Below, piece by piece: positions 1-7,544 of a DNA stretch of 21,124 bases. The position numbers and the translations under genes were made by a program. The stretch comes from a virus. The stretch is from positions 1 to 21,124 of the IMG/VR virus record IMGVR_UViG_3300035698_011584. One strand, 5' to 3'. Within the stretch, counting starts at the first letter, position 1. Each line of letters starts with the position of its first letter. Below the pieces are notes generated by a model. That model saw nothing but the letters and a program-made list of their open reading frames with translations. It did no database searches and was not told where the DNA came from.

Positions 1-395
1 TGATTGGATTCCAAGAAGGTTCTACAACAAAAACAGCAGTGAAAGGTCATAGAGAAAAAGAAGGCGGTAAAAGCATGCCTGAAATCGCTTTTGAGAATGA
101 ATTTGGAACTAAAAAAATTCCTCAAAGATCGTTCATGAGGACTTCATTTGATGAAAACATTGTTAAAATTGAAAAGTTTATCATCAATCAATACAAAAAA
201 GTTCAAGATGGAAAAATTGATAGCGATCAAGCAAGCGGTTTGATTGGTGTTTTTATGGTCAATTCCATTAAAAGAAAAATACGAGCGATCAAAACACCAC
301 CAAATAGCCCAACAACAATTAAATTAAAAGGTTCCTCAAAGCCACTAATTGACTTTGGGCAAATGATACAATCCGTAACTTACAAGGTGGAATAA
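1..395 (+). CDS. Head-tail completion/neck protein, HK97 gp10-like, 5' partial
   Basis: The open frame enters from the left edge: codons from position 3 are open and no stop precedes the GTG at 39, so the true start is probably outside the window. The visible part has a 'MPEIAFENEFGTKKIPQRSF' stretch (asymmetric entry, NEFGT, IP.R.F), a charged helical middle and a C-terminal 'KGSSKPLIDFGQMIQSVTY'. This is the usual layout of HK97 gp10-like and related neck/tail-completion proteins (…EFGT…IP.RPF…LIDTG.m..Si.y). Such proteins help close the head-tail joint after packaging. Its place just before a joining protein, a terminator and the sheath fits. The exact subfamily is not certain; a Mu gpG-like morphogenesis protein is the alternative. 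Confidence 0.72.
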   Translation, partial: IGFQEGSTTKTAVKGHREKEGGKSMPEIAFENEFGTKKIPQRSFMRTSFDENIVKIEKFIINQYKKVQDGKIDSDQASGLIGVFMVNSIKRKIRAIKTPPNSPTTIKLKGSSKPLIDFGQMIQSVTYKVE

Positions 396-396
396 A

Positions 397-540
397 ATGT
401 TAAATAGTATATTTAAAATATTACCAGTTTTTATTTTAATTGGATTTGTTAGATGGTTTAAGCCTGAAACAATTTACATCAATAGAGTTCCTTATTATCA
501 GCCTTTCAAAAATGTTTTGATTAAAAGAGATTCTAAATGA
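397..540 (+). CDS. Small putative membrane protein (47 aa) in the neck gene cluster
   Basis: ATG at 397 opens a 47-residue frame ending with TGA at 538-540. The first 20 residues (MLNSIFKILPVFILIGFVRW) are a hydrophobic segment, followed by a tail rich in aromatic and basic residues (PYYQPFKNVLIKRDSK). The stop overlaps the next start as ATGA (537-540), typical translational coupling, and the frame exactly fills the space between the neck protein and the joining protein. These two points make it a credible gene. No family is recognised. It could be a real small membrane protein or an ORF whose main role is coupling. Confidence 0.55.
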   Translation: MLNSIFKILPVFILIGFVRWFKPETIYINRVPYYQPFKNVLIKRDSK

Positions 541-905
541 GTACACCCTTTGAATTTTTCAGAACAACAATAACTTTAAGAAGGTTGTCGGTCGGATCAT
601 ATGTCAATGGCGTATGGGTTGAAGGATCACCAACAGATTCAACAATAACGGCAAGTATTCAGCCAATAACAGGCGAAGAAATGCAAGAATTGCCAGAAGC
701 GAGGCGAGAGAGTGAAACCTATAATATGTATACCTCAACAACAATATTGACAGTTCAACAAGCAGGAAGCAATCAAAACCCTGATAGAGTTCTATTTTTT
801 GGGAAAGAATTTGAGGTGTTCGATGTTAGACCTTGGCAGAACAATACAAATTTTACTATAGTAAATCATTATAGATATTTTTGCAGTAGGATAGACAATA
901 ACTAA
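537..905 (+). CDS. Head-tail joining (head closure) protein
   Basis: A 122-residue, beta-rich protein. It has an N-terminal strand pair (TTITLRRLSVGSYVNGVWVEG), a middle 'ITASIQPITGEEMQELPEARR' and a C-terminal 'DRVLFFGKEFEVFDVRPWQNNTNF' in split form. The pattern of x-IQP-x-tGe-x-lpeg.r and a C-terminal '…f.V..v..w' is that of phage head-tail joining/head-closure proteins (gp16 of SPP1, phage_H_T_join type). The role is to plug the portal side and form the interface for the tail. ATGA overlap with the upstream small ORF and TAATG overlap with the next gene place it in one translation chain. Function is inferred from pattern and position. Confidence 0.72.
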   Translation: MSTPFEFFRTTITLRRLSVGSYVNGVWVEGSPTDSTITASIQPITGEEMQELPEARRESETYNMYTSTTILTVQQAGSNQNPDRVLFFGKEFEVFDVRPWQNNTNFTIVNHYRYFCSRIDNN

Positions 906-1435
906 TGGCACTTGATTTTGAAGTCGTAAAAACAGCGTTATTTGATTGGGTTAAACTTGTATATCCCTCTATTCCTGTTATTTTTTATAATCAAAATTCC
1001 CCAAGACCTGAACTTCCATACATAACGTTATACCTTCAATCTTTAGTTCAAATTGGACATGATTATATTCCCAAATCAGATATTTCAGGAAATGCTGAAA
1101 TTGTAGGTAATAGAGAATTTACACTTCAAATTCAAACATTTGGCGGTGATTGCATAACTAGAATGGAAACTTTACGATCTTCATTGCAATTACCCAGTAT
1201 TTTAGCTACATTAAATTTAAATAATATAGTATTCGTCCAACAAATGCCTATTACAGATTTAACGGTATTGCTTGACACAGAGTTTGAGCCAAGGGCAGGA
1301 ATGGACATACTATTTAGAATGGCACAGGTTCAAAGTGATGCACTTGGAGCTATAGAAAAATTAGAATATGAAGAGACTTTTTCAAACGGTCAATCCGTTG
1401 TGTATAATGAAACGGTTTTAATTGAAACACCATAG
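905..1435 (+). CDS. Tail terminator / neck protein, gp12-like (LIC_12616 type)
   Basis: A 176-residue protein starting inside the previous stop (TAATG). The N-terminal part (ALFDWVKLVYPSIPVIFYNQ, then PRPELPYITLYLQS) matches the neck-terminator proteins: a short helix that opens 'v...i.....p...vi..nqn.P.P..pyi.v.l'. The end has 'MDILFRMAQVQSD…IEKLEYE', the beta strand and 'd..g.ie.v.v' ending of that family. These proteins cap the tail tube and dock it to the head completion complex. Its place directly before the sheath gene agrees. Minus-strand ORFs in this region are shadows. Confidence 0.75.
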   Translation: MALDFEVVKTALFDWVKLVYPSIPVIFYNQNSPRPELPYITLYLQSLVQIGHDYIPKSDISGNAEIVGNREFTLQIQTFGGDCITRMETLRSSLQLPSILATLNLNNIVFVQQMPITDLTVLLDTEFEPRAGMDILFRMAQVQSDALGAIEKLEYEETFSNGQSVVYNETVLIETP

Positions 1436-1443
1436 GGGTATTT

Positions 1444-3621
1444 ATGACAGTTCCAGAAATTGTTAACGTGCAAATTACTAGAGAAACACAAACTGTTTCA
1501 CAAGCAGGGTTTGGAACTCCATTGATTATGGGTATCCACAAAGCTTTCAACGAAAGAGTTAAATATTATGCAAACATGACGGAAGTCGGAGCGGATTTTT
1601 CAAGTGATGATTTGATTTATATTGCTTCACAAGATGTTTTTGCACAGTCTCCAAGACCCGTTCGTTTGGGCGTAGGTCGCAGAGCTTCCGATATTACAAA
1701 CCTTGAAGTTGAAACAGCACTAAGCGGTTTTGATTATACTGTGACAATAAACGGTACAGCTTTAACCATTGATTCAACCTCAATTTATCAAGAATCAACC
1801 GTTGTTTTAGATGATGATCTTGTATCAGGTAATTATGAAGGTGTGACGATCAATTCAAGCGTTGTTGAAACGGTTAATTCGGTTGTAACGTTTGATGCTG
1901 ATTTTGTATCTTTAAATAGTATTTTACCAACGGTGAATGGTGTTGGTTTAACTCCTGTTCCTTTTAACGGAACACAAGGTCAAACTTTAACTGATGTAGC
2001 AACAGCAATACAAGGTGATGCAGGAGTCACAACAGCAACGGTTACAGATGCCCCAAACCGAGAAATTACAGTTGTTTTTGCATTAATCGGAGCAAATGTT
2101 TTAGACAGTGTAATTACAACACTTGGAGTCTCTCAGCCAGTAGCAACAATTTTTAGTTCACAATTTCTTTTTGATACCGACCATGATATCACTATGGGAA
2201 ATATTGCTACAGCAATTGCACTGGAAACAAATATTGCAAGTGCAACGGTTGGAGATGCTAATAATAGAACTATCGCAGTACTTTCAAATCCGAACACTAA
2301 CGGTATAATGAATGCCTTCACTATAAATGGTGGGGCAACTCAAGCAGGAGAAGTTATTACAACTTCACCACAAGCGGTTACAAAAGTCACAATTGCAGGA
2401 TTGTTAGAAGATGAAATCAATTCAGTTTCAAATCCTTGGGCGGTAACAGCCGATCAACCACTAACACCAGATGGCACTTTAACACTCGAACCAGATGTTG
2501 CAGGCGTTGCTTATACAGTTTCAGTTTCAACAAATATTATCCTTCCAAACGAAGCTAGAGTTTCAGTTACTCAAGCCAAACCTTTAACTCAATATACCGT
2601 TGAAATTAATGGTGTTCCTATTTCATACACAACTACAGTTGAAATACAAGATAATGAAACGATCGCAACCGCTTTAGTGAGTTTGATTAATTTAAGCAGT
2701 GGTATTTCAGTAGTCGCAACAGATAATCTTGACGGTTCATTTGAATTAGACAACTTAAGTCCTTTTTCATTATTTGTTACAGAACAAATTATGAGCAAAG
2801 AATTTGGTTTAATCATAGACCCTTTTGTTGCTACAGATACCATATCAAATGATCTTGATGCAATCGAAACAGAAAATAATGATTGGTATGCTTTAGCATA
2901 TACTCGCAGAGTTCAATCAGAAGTTGAAGCGATCGCAAGTTGGATTGAAACAAGATCAAAAATCTTTGGTACAGCTTCAAGCGATGCAAATATTATTGAT
3001 GTGGTAGTTGGAACAGATGTAACCTCTATTTCAGCAGTTTTAAATCAAGCAGGGTATACAAGATCATTTGTTATGTACCATCAAGATGTGGATTCAGACT
3101 TCCCTGAATGTGCTTGGTTTGGAAAAACATTACCAACAATTCCAGGTTCCATTACATGGAAATTTAAAACTTTGGCAAGTATTCCATACTCTAAATTGAC
3201 AACTTCACAATCAACAAACGCAAGAAACAAAAAAACTAATACTTTTGAGTTCATTGGGGGCGCAGGGATCACAAGAGAAGGAACAGTTGCTTCTGGAGAA
3301 TTTATTGATGTAATTCGTGGCGTTGATTGGTTAACAGCAAGAATACAAGAATATGTTTATTCGCTACTTGTTAATAGTCCAAAGGTTCCCTATACATCAA
3401 GCGGTATAACTTCCGTAGAAGCTGAAATTCGTAGGGCGTTAGATCAAGGCGTTGCAAATGATTTTATTGCTGAAACACCACAATACACAGTTACAGTGCC
3501 AACAATAGCAAGTATTTCACCTACAGATAAAGCAAATAGAATATTGAAAGATGTAACATTTCAAGCGACTTTAGCAGGATCCGTTCACTTTGTTGAAATT
3601 CAGGGCGTTGTTTCGGTTTAA
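1444..3621 (+). CDS. Contractile tail sheath protein with large beta-rich insertion (725 aa)
   Basis: The start follows AGGGG at -8. Residues 1-92 (MTVPEIVNVQIT…GFGTPLIMG…SPRPVRLGVGRR) and about 470-725 (NNDWYALAYTRR…NIIDVVVGTDV…GAGITREGTVASGEFIDVIRG…NRILKDVTF, shown in pieces) form the sheath core of DUF3383-like sheaths: an N-terminal beta domain, a 'WYaL.yt.r' entry to the core and a C-terminal 'R.l..v.f.a.lagavh.v.i.g.v'. Between them, about 95-465 is a low-complexity, Thr/Val/Asn-rich, beta-strand region with several copies of an 'INGv.lt.v.f…tladvataIq' unit (around residues 100, 163, 245 and 387). It is therefore longer than a typical sheath (about 450-500 aa); the insertion probably decorates the tail surface. 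The same unit occurs in the gpJ-like protein at 8511-10769. Confidence 0.88.
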   Translation: MTVPEIVNVQITRETQTVSQAGFGTPLIMGIHKAFNERVKYYANMTEVGADFSSDDLIYIASQDVFAQSPRPVRLGVGRRASDITNLEVETALSGFDYTVTINGTALTIDSTSIYQESTVVLDDDLVSGNYEGVTINSSVVETVNSVVTFDADFVSLNSILPTVNGVGLTPVPFNGTQGQTLTDVATAIQGDAGVTTATVTDAPNREITVVFALIGANVLDSVITTLGVSQPVATIFSSQFLFDTDHDITMGNIATAIALETNIASATVGDANNRTIAVLSNPNTNGIMNAFTINGGATQAGEVITTSPQAVTKVTIAGLLEDEINSVSNPWAVTADQPLTPDGTLTLEPDVAGVAYTVSVSTNIILPNEARVSVTQAKPLTQYTVEINGVPISYTTTVEIQDNETIATALVSLINLSSGISVVATDNLDGSFELDNLSPFSLFVTEQIMSKEFGLIIDPFVATDTISNDLDAIETENNDWYALAYTRRVQSEVEAIASWIETRSKIFGTASSDANIIDVVVGTDVTSISAVLNQAGYTRSFVMYHQDVDSDFPECAWFGKTLPTIPGSITWKFKTLASIPYSKLTTSQSTNARNKKTNTFEFIGGAGITREGTVASGEFIDVIRGVDWLTARIQEYVYSLLVNSPKVPYTSSGITSVEAEIRRALDQGVANDFIAETPQYTVTVPTIASISPTDKANRILKDVTFQATLAGSVHFVEIQGVVSV
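1882..2079 (+). repeat. Beta-rich module within the sheath, shared with the gpJ-like protein
   Basis: Sheath residues 147-212 carry 'VVTFDADFVSLNSILPTVNG' followed by VGLTPVPFNG, then TLTDVATAIQGDAGVTTATVTDA. Residues 223-288 of the gpJ-like protein (9177-9374) align with it along the full length: FD-DF-N-SIL-T-NGVGLTPV, then T--D-AT-IQGD--VTT-TVT. The two DNA stretches are also visibly similar (for example AATGGTGT[T/C]GGT[T/C]T[T/A]AC). Other, more diverged units flank it in the same protein. This is a direct sequence observation; that it is a surface fold is inference. Confidence 0.8.
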
Positions 3622-3653
3622 ATTAAGATTAACAAAAAAATAGAGGCTAGAAA

Positions 3654-4088
3654 ATGTCAATTAAAACATTCGACCCCGCAAATTTGATTATTAGCGTTGG
3701 AGGTGTTCCACTAAGCGGTTTCGCTGATGGTTCATTTTTGACAGTTGATAGAGACGAACAAGCTTTTACGAAAGTAATAGGTGCAGACGGTTATACGACT
3801 AGAGTTAAGTCAAATAATAGAAGCGGATTTATGACGGTTACGCTTGCCCAAAGTTCTGGAAGCAATGACGTTTTAAGTGGTTTTGCTCAACTTGATGAAA
3901 TTTCAAATTCTGGAATTGTACCAGTTTTGATTAAAGATTTAAGCGGAAATTCAATTTACTTTTCTGCAACTGGTTGGGTTCAAAAAATACCTTCAAGTGA
4001 ATTTTCAAAAGAGCTTACAAATAGAGAATGGACTATTGATTTAGTTGATATAGACATGTTTGTTGGTGGAAACATAGAACAAAACTAG
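3654..4088 (+). CDS. Tail tube protein (DUF3277-like)
   Basis: A 144-residue protein preceded by a GAGG-containing RBS. It reads 'FDPANLIISVGGVPLSGFAD', then 'FLTVDRDEQAFTKVIGADGY', 'NNRSGFMTVTLAQSS.SND' and 'ELTNREWTIDLVDIDMFVGG'. This is the pattern of DUF3277/KPP_ORF30-type tube proteins: 'v.v.v.G..isGf..g..i.v.r….f….G.dG…R….n.sg.iti.l.qtS.sN..L…', with 'r.W.l….d.fvGG' at the end. It forms the inner tube around which the sheath contracts. Sheath followed by tube is the canonical order, and the chaperone pair follows. Confidence 0.88.
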   Translation: MSIKTFDPANLIISVGGVPLSGFADGSFLTVDRDEQAFTKVIGADGYTTRVKSNNRSGFMTVTLAQSSGSNDVLSGFAQLDEISNSGIVPVLIKDLSGNSIYFSATGWVQKIPSSEFSKELTNREWTIDLVDIDMFVGGNIEQN

Positions 4089-4097
4089 GAAAACTGA

Positions 4098-4526
4098 ATG
4101 ATTGATACAATCGAAAAAACAATAAATGATTCCAAATATTCAGTTACTCAAATGACAGCAAGAAGGGCGTTAAGAATGAAATCAAAACTTTTAAAAGTTT
4201 TTGGTTCATCTTTAGCCCAAATATTGATGCCTTCTGGAGATAAGAATAAAAAAATTAATGTTCTTGGATTGAATAAAAAAGATGCAATCGAAGCAATAAA
4301 AAGCCTTTCTAGTGAACTTGATGAAAAGACCTTTGAAAATCTTGTAGTTGAATTACTTCAAGGAGTTAGAAAGGAAGGAATGGAATTGACGGAGTACGTC
4401 ATTGACACAGAATTTGCAGGGGATCTTGGAACACTGTTTAAAGTTCTCTTTTTTGTATTAGAGGTTAATTTTAGCTCTTTTTTGTCCGAAATGGGTATTT
4501 CGATGTCTCAAGAAACACCCGAGTAA
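4098..4526 (+). CDS. Tail assembly chaperone (lambda gpG-like position)
   Basis: A 142-residue, mainly helical and charged protein starting after AGGAAAACTGA. It contains ARRALRMKSKLLKVFGSSLA, a 'LSSELDEKTFENLVVELLQG' helix and a C-terminal hydrophobic helix 'GTLFKVLFFVLEVNFSSFLS'. Position between tube and tape measure, plus a long second frame attached at its 3' end, marks it as the short product of a tail-assembly chaperone pair. These bind the tape measure during tail assembly and are absent from the virion. No strong family motif was identified, so the call rests on gene order, size and the overlapping frame. Confidence 0.75.
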   Translation: MIDTIEKTINDSKYSVTQMTARRALRMKSKLLKVFGSSLAQILMPSGDKNKKINVLGLNKKDAIEAIKSLSSELDEKTFENLVVELLQGVRKEGMELTEYVIDTEFAGDLGTLFKVLFFVLEVNFSSFLSEMGISMSQETPE

Positions 4527-4741
4527 AAGATGAATTAATTGATAAAATTGATTTGTCTTTAAGGGACGAGCTAGAGATTTGGATATTAGTTTTTGAAAAG
4601 ATCGCTACACTTGAAGAACTTGAAAAAGCATGGAGCCTTGATGATCTTTTAAGAGCGTTGGCGATATTGGAATATAAGAATTTATCACAAGAAAAGGCTA
4701 TGAAAAAGCATGATCGTCAGAGAACTAACGACAAATCTTAA
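4098..4741 (+). CDS. Frameshifted tail assembly chaperone (gpG-T-like fusion, about 214 aa)
   Basis: A -1 frame is open from 4475 to the stop at 4739-4741 and overlaps the end of the 4098 frame. It has no ATG or GTG start of its own; its first possible start is a TTG at 4553 with no RBS. Slipping at T TTT TTG (4478-4484) joins codon 129 of the first frame to 'VRNGYFDVSRNTRVKDELID' and then a helical, acidic tail with RDELEIWILVFEK and WSLDDLLRALAILEYKNL. This reproduces the G/GT arrangement of lambda and many other tailed phages, where the minor fusion product recruits the tape measure. The tape measure start lies inside its 3' end (4710). The shift efficiency cannot be seen. Confidence 0.82.
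4478..4484 (+). other. Programmed -1 ribosomal frameshift site TTTTTTG
   Basis: In the zero frame the codons are TCT TTT TTG TCC, giving the heptamer T TTT TTG, a canonical X XXY YYZ slippery sequence. After a -1 slip reading continues with GTC CGA AAT. The zero-frame stop TAA is at 4524-4526, 40 bases downstream. No obvious strong stem-loop was found by eye just 3' of the site, so stimulation may be weak or of another kind. Confidence 0.78.
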
Positions 4742-5720
4742 GTTTAAAGTAGATAAGAAAGGAATCGAAAACTTTCAACGTTCTATCGGTGGTATCAAAA
4801 AACAATTTCTTATAGCAAGTTCAGCAGTTACAGGTTTCATTGCAGGATTTATAAAAACAGCCTCCGCAGTTTCAAATACCATTCTTGATATGGATCAACT
4901 TTCAAGAATCACTGGTACAAGCATTGATAAATTAATATCACTACAGCGATTGAGTTCACAATTTAGAATTGATAAATCGCAATTTAATACAGCATTTAAT
5001 GTTTTAAACGATCAATTGAGGGAAGCGGAACAGGGATTTGGAAATTTAAGAGAATTGGCAAAAGATGCAAAGATTGAAATATTCGATCAATCAGGAAAAG
5101 CTTTACCTACAGAAATTGTTTTTAAAAACTTTTTAAAAGCACTTTCACAAATTGAAAATGAAAGAGACAGGTTTTTATTATCTCAAAAAATATTTGGAAA
5201 CCCACTTTTTGCAGACGTTGCTGTTAGGGGATTGGATCAATTAAATAAATTTGATGAAGAAAGTAAAAGGCTAGCCCAAACATTTAAAGAAAATGTTGAG
5301 AACGCAAGATTATTTACACAAGAAATGTCAAGACTTGGAGATGTATTTTTTGATCTTATACACAACGTTTTTCCTCCTTTATTAAAAGTAACCTCAAACT
5401 TTTTACAGAAATTCAATGAACTAATTTCAGAAATTACAACTTTTTCAATTCCACAAAGTCATATAGATGAAGTGAAAAGAAGATTTGACGAAGACAACAA
5501 TTCATTAAATCTACCCCAAAATTTTTGGGAACTTTTGCCGAGTTTAACAGACCCAATAAGAAGATATTTTAATTTTGATACAAAAATTGAAATGACAGTT
5601 CCTCAAGGGACAAACGAGCAACAACAAACATTCTTAACTGATGCAATGCAAATTGCCGTCAGCGATGTGCTTGTTGGTGAATTTCAAAAAATTGGGAATA
5701 ACTTTCCTCAAACGGCTTAA
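4710..5720 (+). CDS. Short tape measure protein (336 aa)
   Basis: It starts within the end of the frameshift frame. Features: 'LKFKVDKKGIENFQRSIGGI' near the N-terminus (a common tape-measure opening), a hydrophobic segment at about residues 33-60 (FLIASSAVTGFIAGFIKTA), then long helical stretches with regularly spaced Leu/Ile (ITGTSIDKLISLQRLSSQF, QFNTAFNVLNDQLREAE) and a second hydrophobic helix near 'LGDVFFDLIHNVFPPLLKV'. The 'm..lsr.tG.s.d.L..Lq….' segment is typical of tape measures in small contractile phages. By the usual scaling of tape-measure length to tail length (about 1.5 angstrom per residue) the tail would be only around 50 nm. Position after the chaperone pair supports the call. 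Confidence 0.82.
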   Translation: MIVRELTTNLKFKVDKKGIENFQRSIGGIKKQFLIASSAVTGFIAGFIKTASAVSNTILDMDQLSRITGTSIDKLISLQRLSSQFRIDKSQFNTAFNVLNDQLREAEQGFGNLRELAKDAKIEIFDQSGKALPTEIVFKNFLKALSQIENERDRFLLSQKIFGNPLFADVAVRGLDQLNKFDEESKRLAQTFKENVENARLFTQEMSRLGDVFFDLIHNVFPPLLKVTSNFLQKFNELISEITTFSIPQSHIDEVKRRFDEDNNSLNLPQNFWELLPSLTDPIRRYFNFDTKIEMTVPQGTNEQQQTFLTDAMQIAVSDVLVGEFQKIGNNFPQTA

Positions 5721-5732
5721 AACGGTTTAAAT

Positions 5733-6365
5733 ATGGTTTTATCACTTCTATACGGTAAAAAATATCAAAAGGGTCAAATCGACACTATAGAGCTTGATGT
5801 AACTATGAGAGAAAATCATAATTATTCAAGTCGAGTGACGAACTATCCCATTGAAGATGGTTCAACCCTATCCGATCATATTATTAATGAACCGACAACC
5901 TTAAATCTTGAGGGGATAGTTACTGATTCACCTTTAGCAATTTTTCCAACTTTCAATCGTAGTGTAAAAGCGTTCAATCAACTTGTTGATTTACACAGAA
6001 AACGAGTGGTCATTAAAGTTGTAAGCGGTATTAAAGTTTATGAGAAAATGGTAATCACCTCTTTAGATGTTCCGAGAGAAGTTTTAACAGGTCAAAGTCT
6101 AAGATTTAATATTCAATTACAAGAAGTCATTCTTGATTCAACCGTATTGCTTCAAGATAGAGATATTTTTGACGATAGAAAAGAAGTGATAAATAGAGAA
6201 GAAGTTTCAAGCGGTGAAAACATAGAATTGATACAAAACGACCCACAAAATTCATTGAAAGACCAAGCAACAACTGGTAAAGATGCAGGGATTCAAGGAA
6301 CACAATTACCTTCTAATTCAACGTTAATAAATTTTTTGCAAAGTTTTCAAACTTTAAGGAATTAA
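5733..6365 (+). CDS. Dit-like distal tail / baseplate protein
   Basis: A 210-residue protein. N-terminal strands (IDTIELDVTMRENHNYSSRV) lead to 'YPIEDGSTLSDHIINEPTTL' and 'LEGIVTDSP', which is the signature of the Dit-like N-terminal domain: 'T..h.veDG..isDHi...P..l.l.G.vsd'. A middle 'KAFNQLVDLHRKRVVIKVVS' and 'YEKMVITSLDVPRE' then 'FNIQLQEV' complete that fold. The C-terminal 60 residues are polar and probably extended. The protein would form a ring at the tube end, between tape measure and hub. The RBS is weak, and the gene starts 12 bases after the tape-measure stop. Confidence 0.82.
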   Translation: MVLSLLYGKKYQKGQIDTIELDVTMRENHNYSSRVTNYPIEDGSTLSDHIINEPTTLNLEGIVTDSPLAIFPTFNRSVKAFNQLVDLHRKRVVIKVVSGIKVYEKMVITSLDVPREVLTGQSLRFNIQLQEVILDSTVLLQDRDIFDDRKEVINREEVSSGENIELIQNDPQNSLKDQATTGKDAGIQGTQLPSNSTLINFLQSFQTLRN

Positions 6366-6697
6366 TGGATATTATACCTACATTCCAAGAATCAGAATAT
6401 AGAGAACAAATCACATTAGACGGTGTAATATTTGTTTTGGTTTTCAACTGGAACTCTTTAAACGAGTATTGGACTATGTCAATACTGAATCAATCGGAAC
6501 AACCCATAGTTAACAGCATAAAAATAGTGACTCAATTCGATTTGACAAGTCAAATTGTTCAATTTGGTATGCCCAAAGGATCAATCCTATGCCAAAACAT
6601 TGTAAATGTTTTTGATAGGATTCAACGCAACGATTTGGGACTTACTAACGAACTTGTTTATTATTCAGAAGCGGAGCTAGCTTTATTGAATGGTTAA
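6365..6697 (+). CDS. Baseplate plug protein (Pam3 gp18-like)
   Basis: A 110-residue beta-rich protein beginning in a TAATG overlap with a good AAGGAATTA RBS. It shows 'YREQITLDGVIFVLVFNWNS', 'EYWTMSILNQSEQPIV.SIKIV' and 'MPKGSILCQNIVN', matching the plug domain first described in cyanophage Pam3 (…f.i.L.G..y.l.f.wN…..W.l.i.d..g.pl..gi.lv.g.dll….….p.G.l…d). The plug closes the tube above the hub. The fixed order Dit-like, plug, hub, spike supports it. Confidence 0.8.
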   Translation: MDIIPTFQESEYREQITLDGVIFVLVFNWNSLNEYWTMSILNQSEQPIVNSIKIVTQFDLTSQIVQFGMPKGSILCQNIVNVFDRIQRNDLGLTNELVYYSEAELALLNG

Positions 6698-7544
6698 ATT
6701 TGACAGAACAGCAGAGGCAAAGTTAACTCTATACAATGGAACAACAAACCCTGTTTCCGACCTTCTCATTAAAAACCTTAGAATATCTTTCCAAATCAAC
6801 AAGTCAGCTTCATGGTCAACGAATACCGCAAGCGTTCAAATTTACAATTTGAGCGATAAAAAACGCTCACAAATAAAAGACTATGGTGACGATTTAAAAT
6901 TGAGTGCAGGATATGCACAAGAAACAGGAAACAATTTATTGTTTTTTGGTTCAACAACGAGAGTTTCAACAATATTCAGTCAACCCGATATTATGACAAA
7001 TATAATTTGTGGAGATGGTGAAAGGGTTATAAACAATCGTTTAATAACCATCAGCTTTCAAGAAGGAATAACAGCCAGAGAAGCACTAAGACAACTTGCC
7101 CAACAAGTTGGATTAAATATAGCTTTCTTTGCTGAAACGGAAGATAAACCCTATTTTCAAGGTAGACCATTTGTAGGAATGGCAAAAGATTTGATTGATT
7201 CAATTGCTAAATATTTGGGTTTGACTTGGAGTGTTCAAAATGGCGATCTGTATTTAGTTGATTTAAACACAAATAGACCGCCAATAACCATTAGTCAAAA
7301 TACTGGAATGGTTGGAGTTCCAGAAAGATATACATATAAAAAACTTGATTTATGGACTGGTGGTACTAAGCAAGGTTACAAAGTTAGAACTCTTTTAAGA
7401 CCTGATATTTTACCTTTAGACAATATCCGATTGATATCAAAAAAACTTAATGTAAACCAATTATTTTGGGTTTATAGTATCAATCATGCAGGGGATAATT
7501 ATGGAAATGATTGGTACAGCACATTTGAACTAGTGGAATTATGA
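6690..7544 (+). CDS. Baseplate hub protein
   Basis: A 284-residue protein overlapping the plug gene by 8 bases. The N-terminal 'KNLRISFQINKSASWSTNTA' and 'SVQIYNLSDKKRSQIKDYGD' followed by 'LKLSAGYAQETGNNLLFFG' are the hub opening (…i.F.v.k…..pN.a.I.IyNLs…r..i…g..v.l.AGY......lf.G.v). Then 'DGERVINNRLITISFQEGIT' and 'LIDSIAKYLGLTWSVQNGDL', the second hub domain, and 'GVPERYTYKKLD…KVRTLLRPDILPLD', the usual ending. It forms the trimeric hub that receives the spike. No lysozyme domain is present. Confidence 0.84.
   Translation: MVKFDRTAEAKLTLYNGTTNPVSDLLIKNLRISFQINKSASWSTNTASVQIYNLSDKKRSQIKDYGDDLKLSAGYAQETGNNLLFFGSTTRVSTIFSQPDIMTNIICGDGERVINNRLITISFQEGITAREALRQLAQQVGLNIAFFAETEDKPYFQGRPFVGMAKDLIDSIAKYLGLTWSVQNGDLYLVDLNTNRPPITISQNTGMVGVPERYTYKKLDLWTGGTKQGYKVRTLLRPDILPLDNIRLISKKLNVNQLFWVYSINHAGDNYGNDWYSTFELVEL

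Noticed and set aside
2929-2936. GCGATCGC, the cyanobacterial HIP1 octamer
   Set aside because: I noticed only this one copy; it is too weak to argue for a cyanobacterial host, although the Pam3-like plug makes the idea tempting.
4553-4741. Independent 62-aa gene starting at TTG 4553
   Set aside because: No RBS, and the same frame is open upstream to the slippery heptamer, so it is better explained as the frameshift extension.
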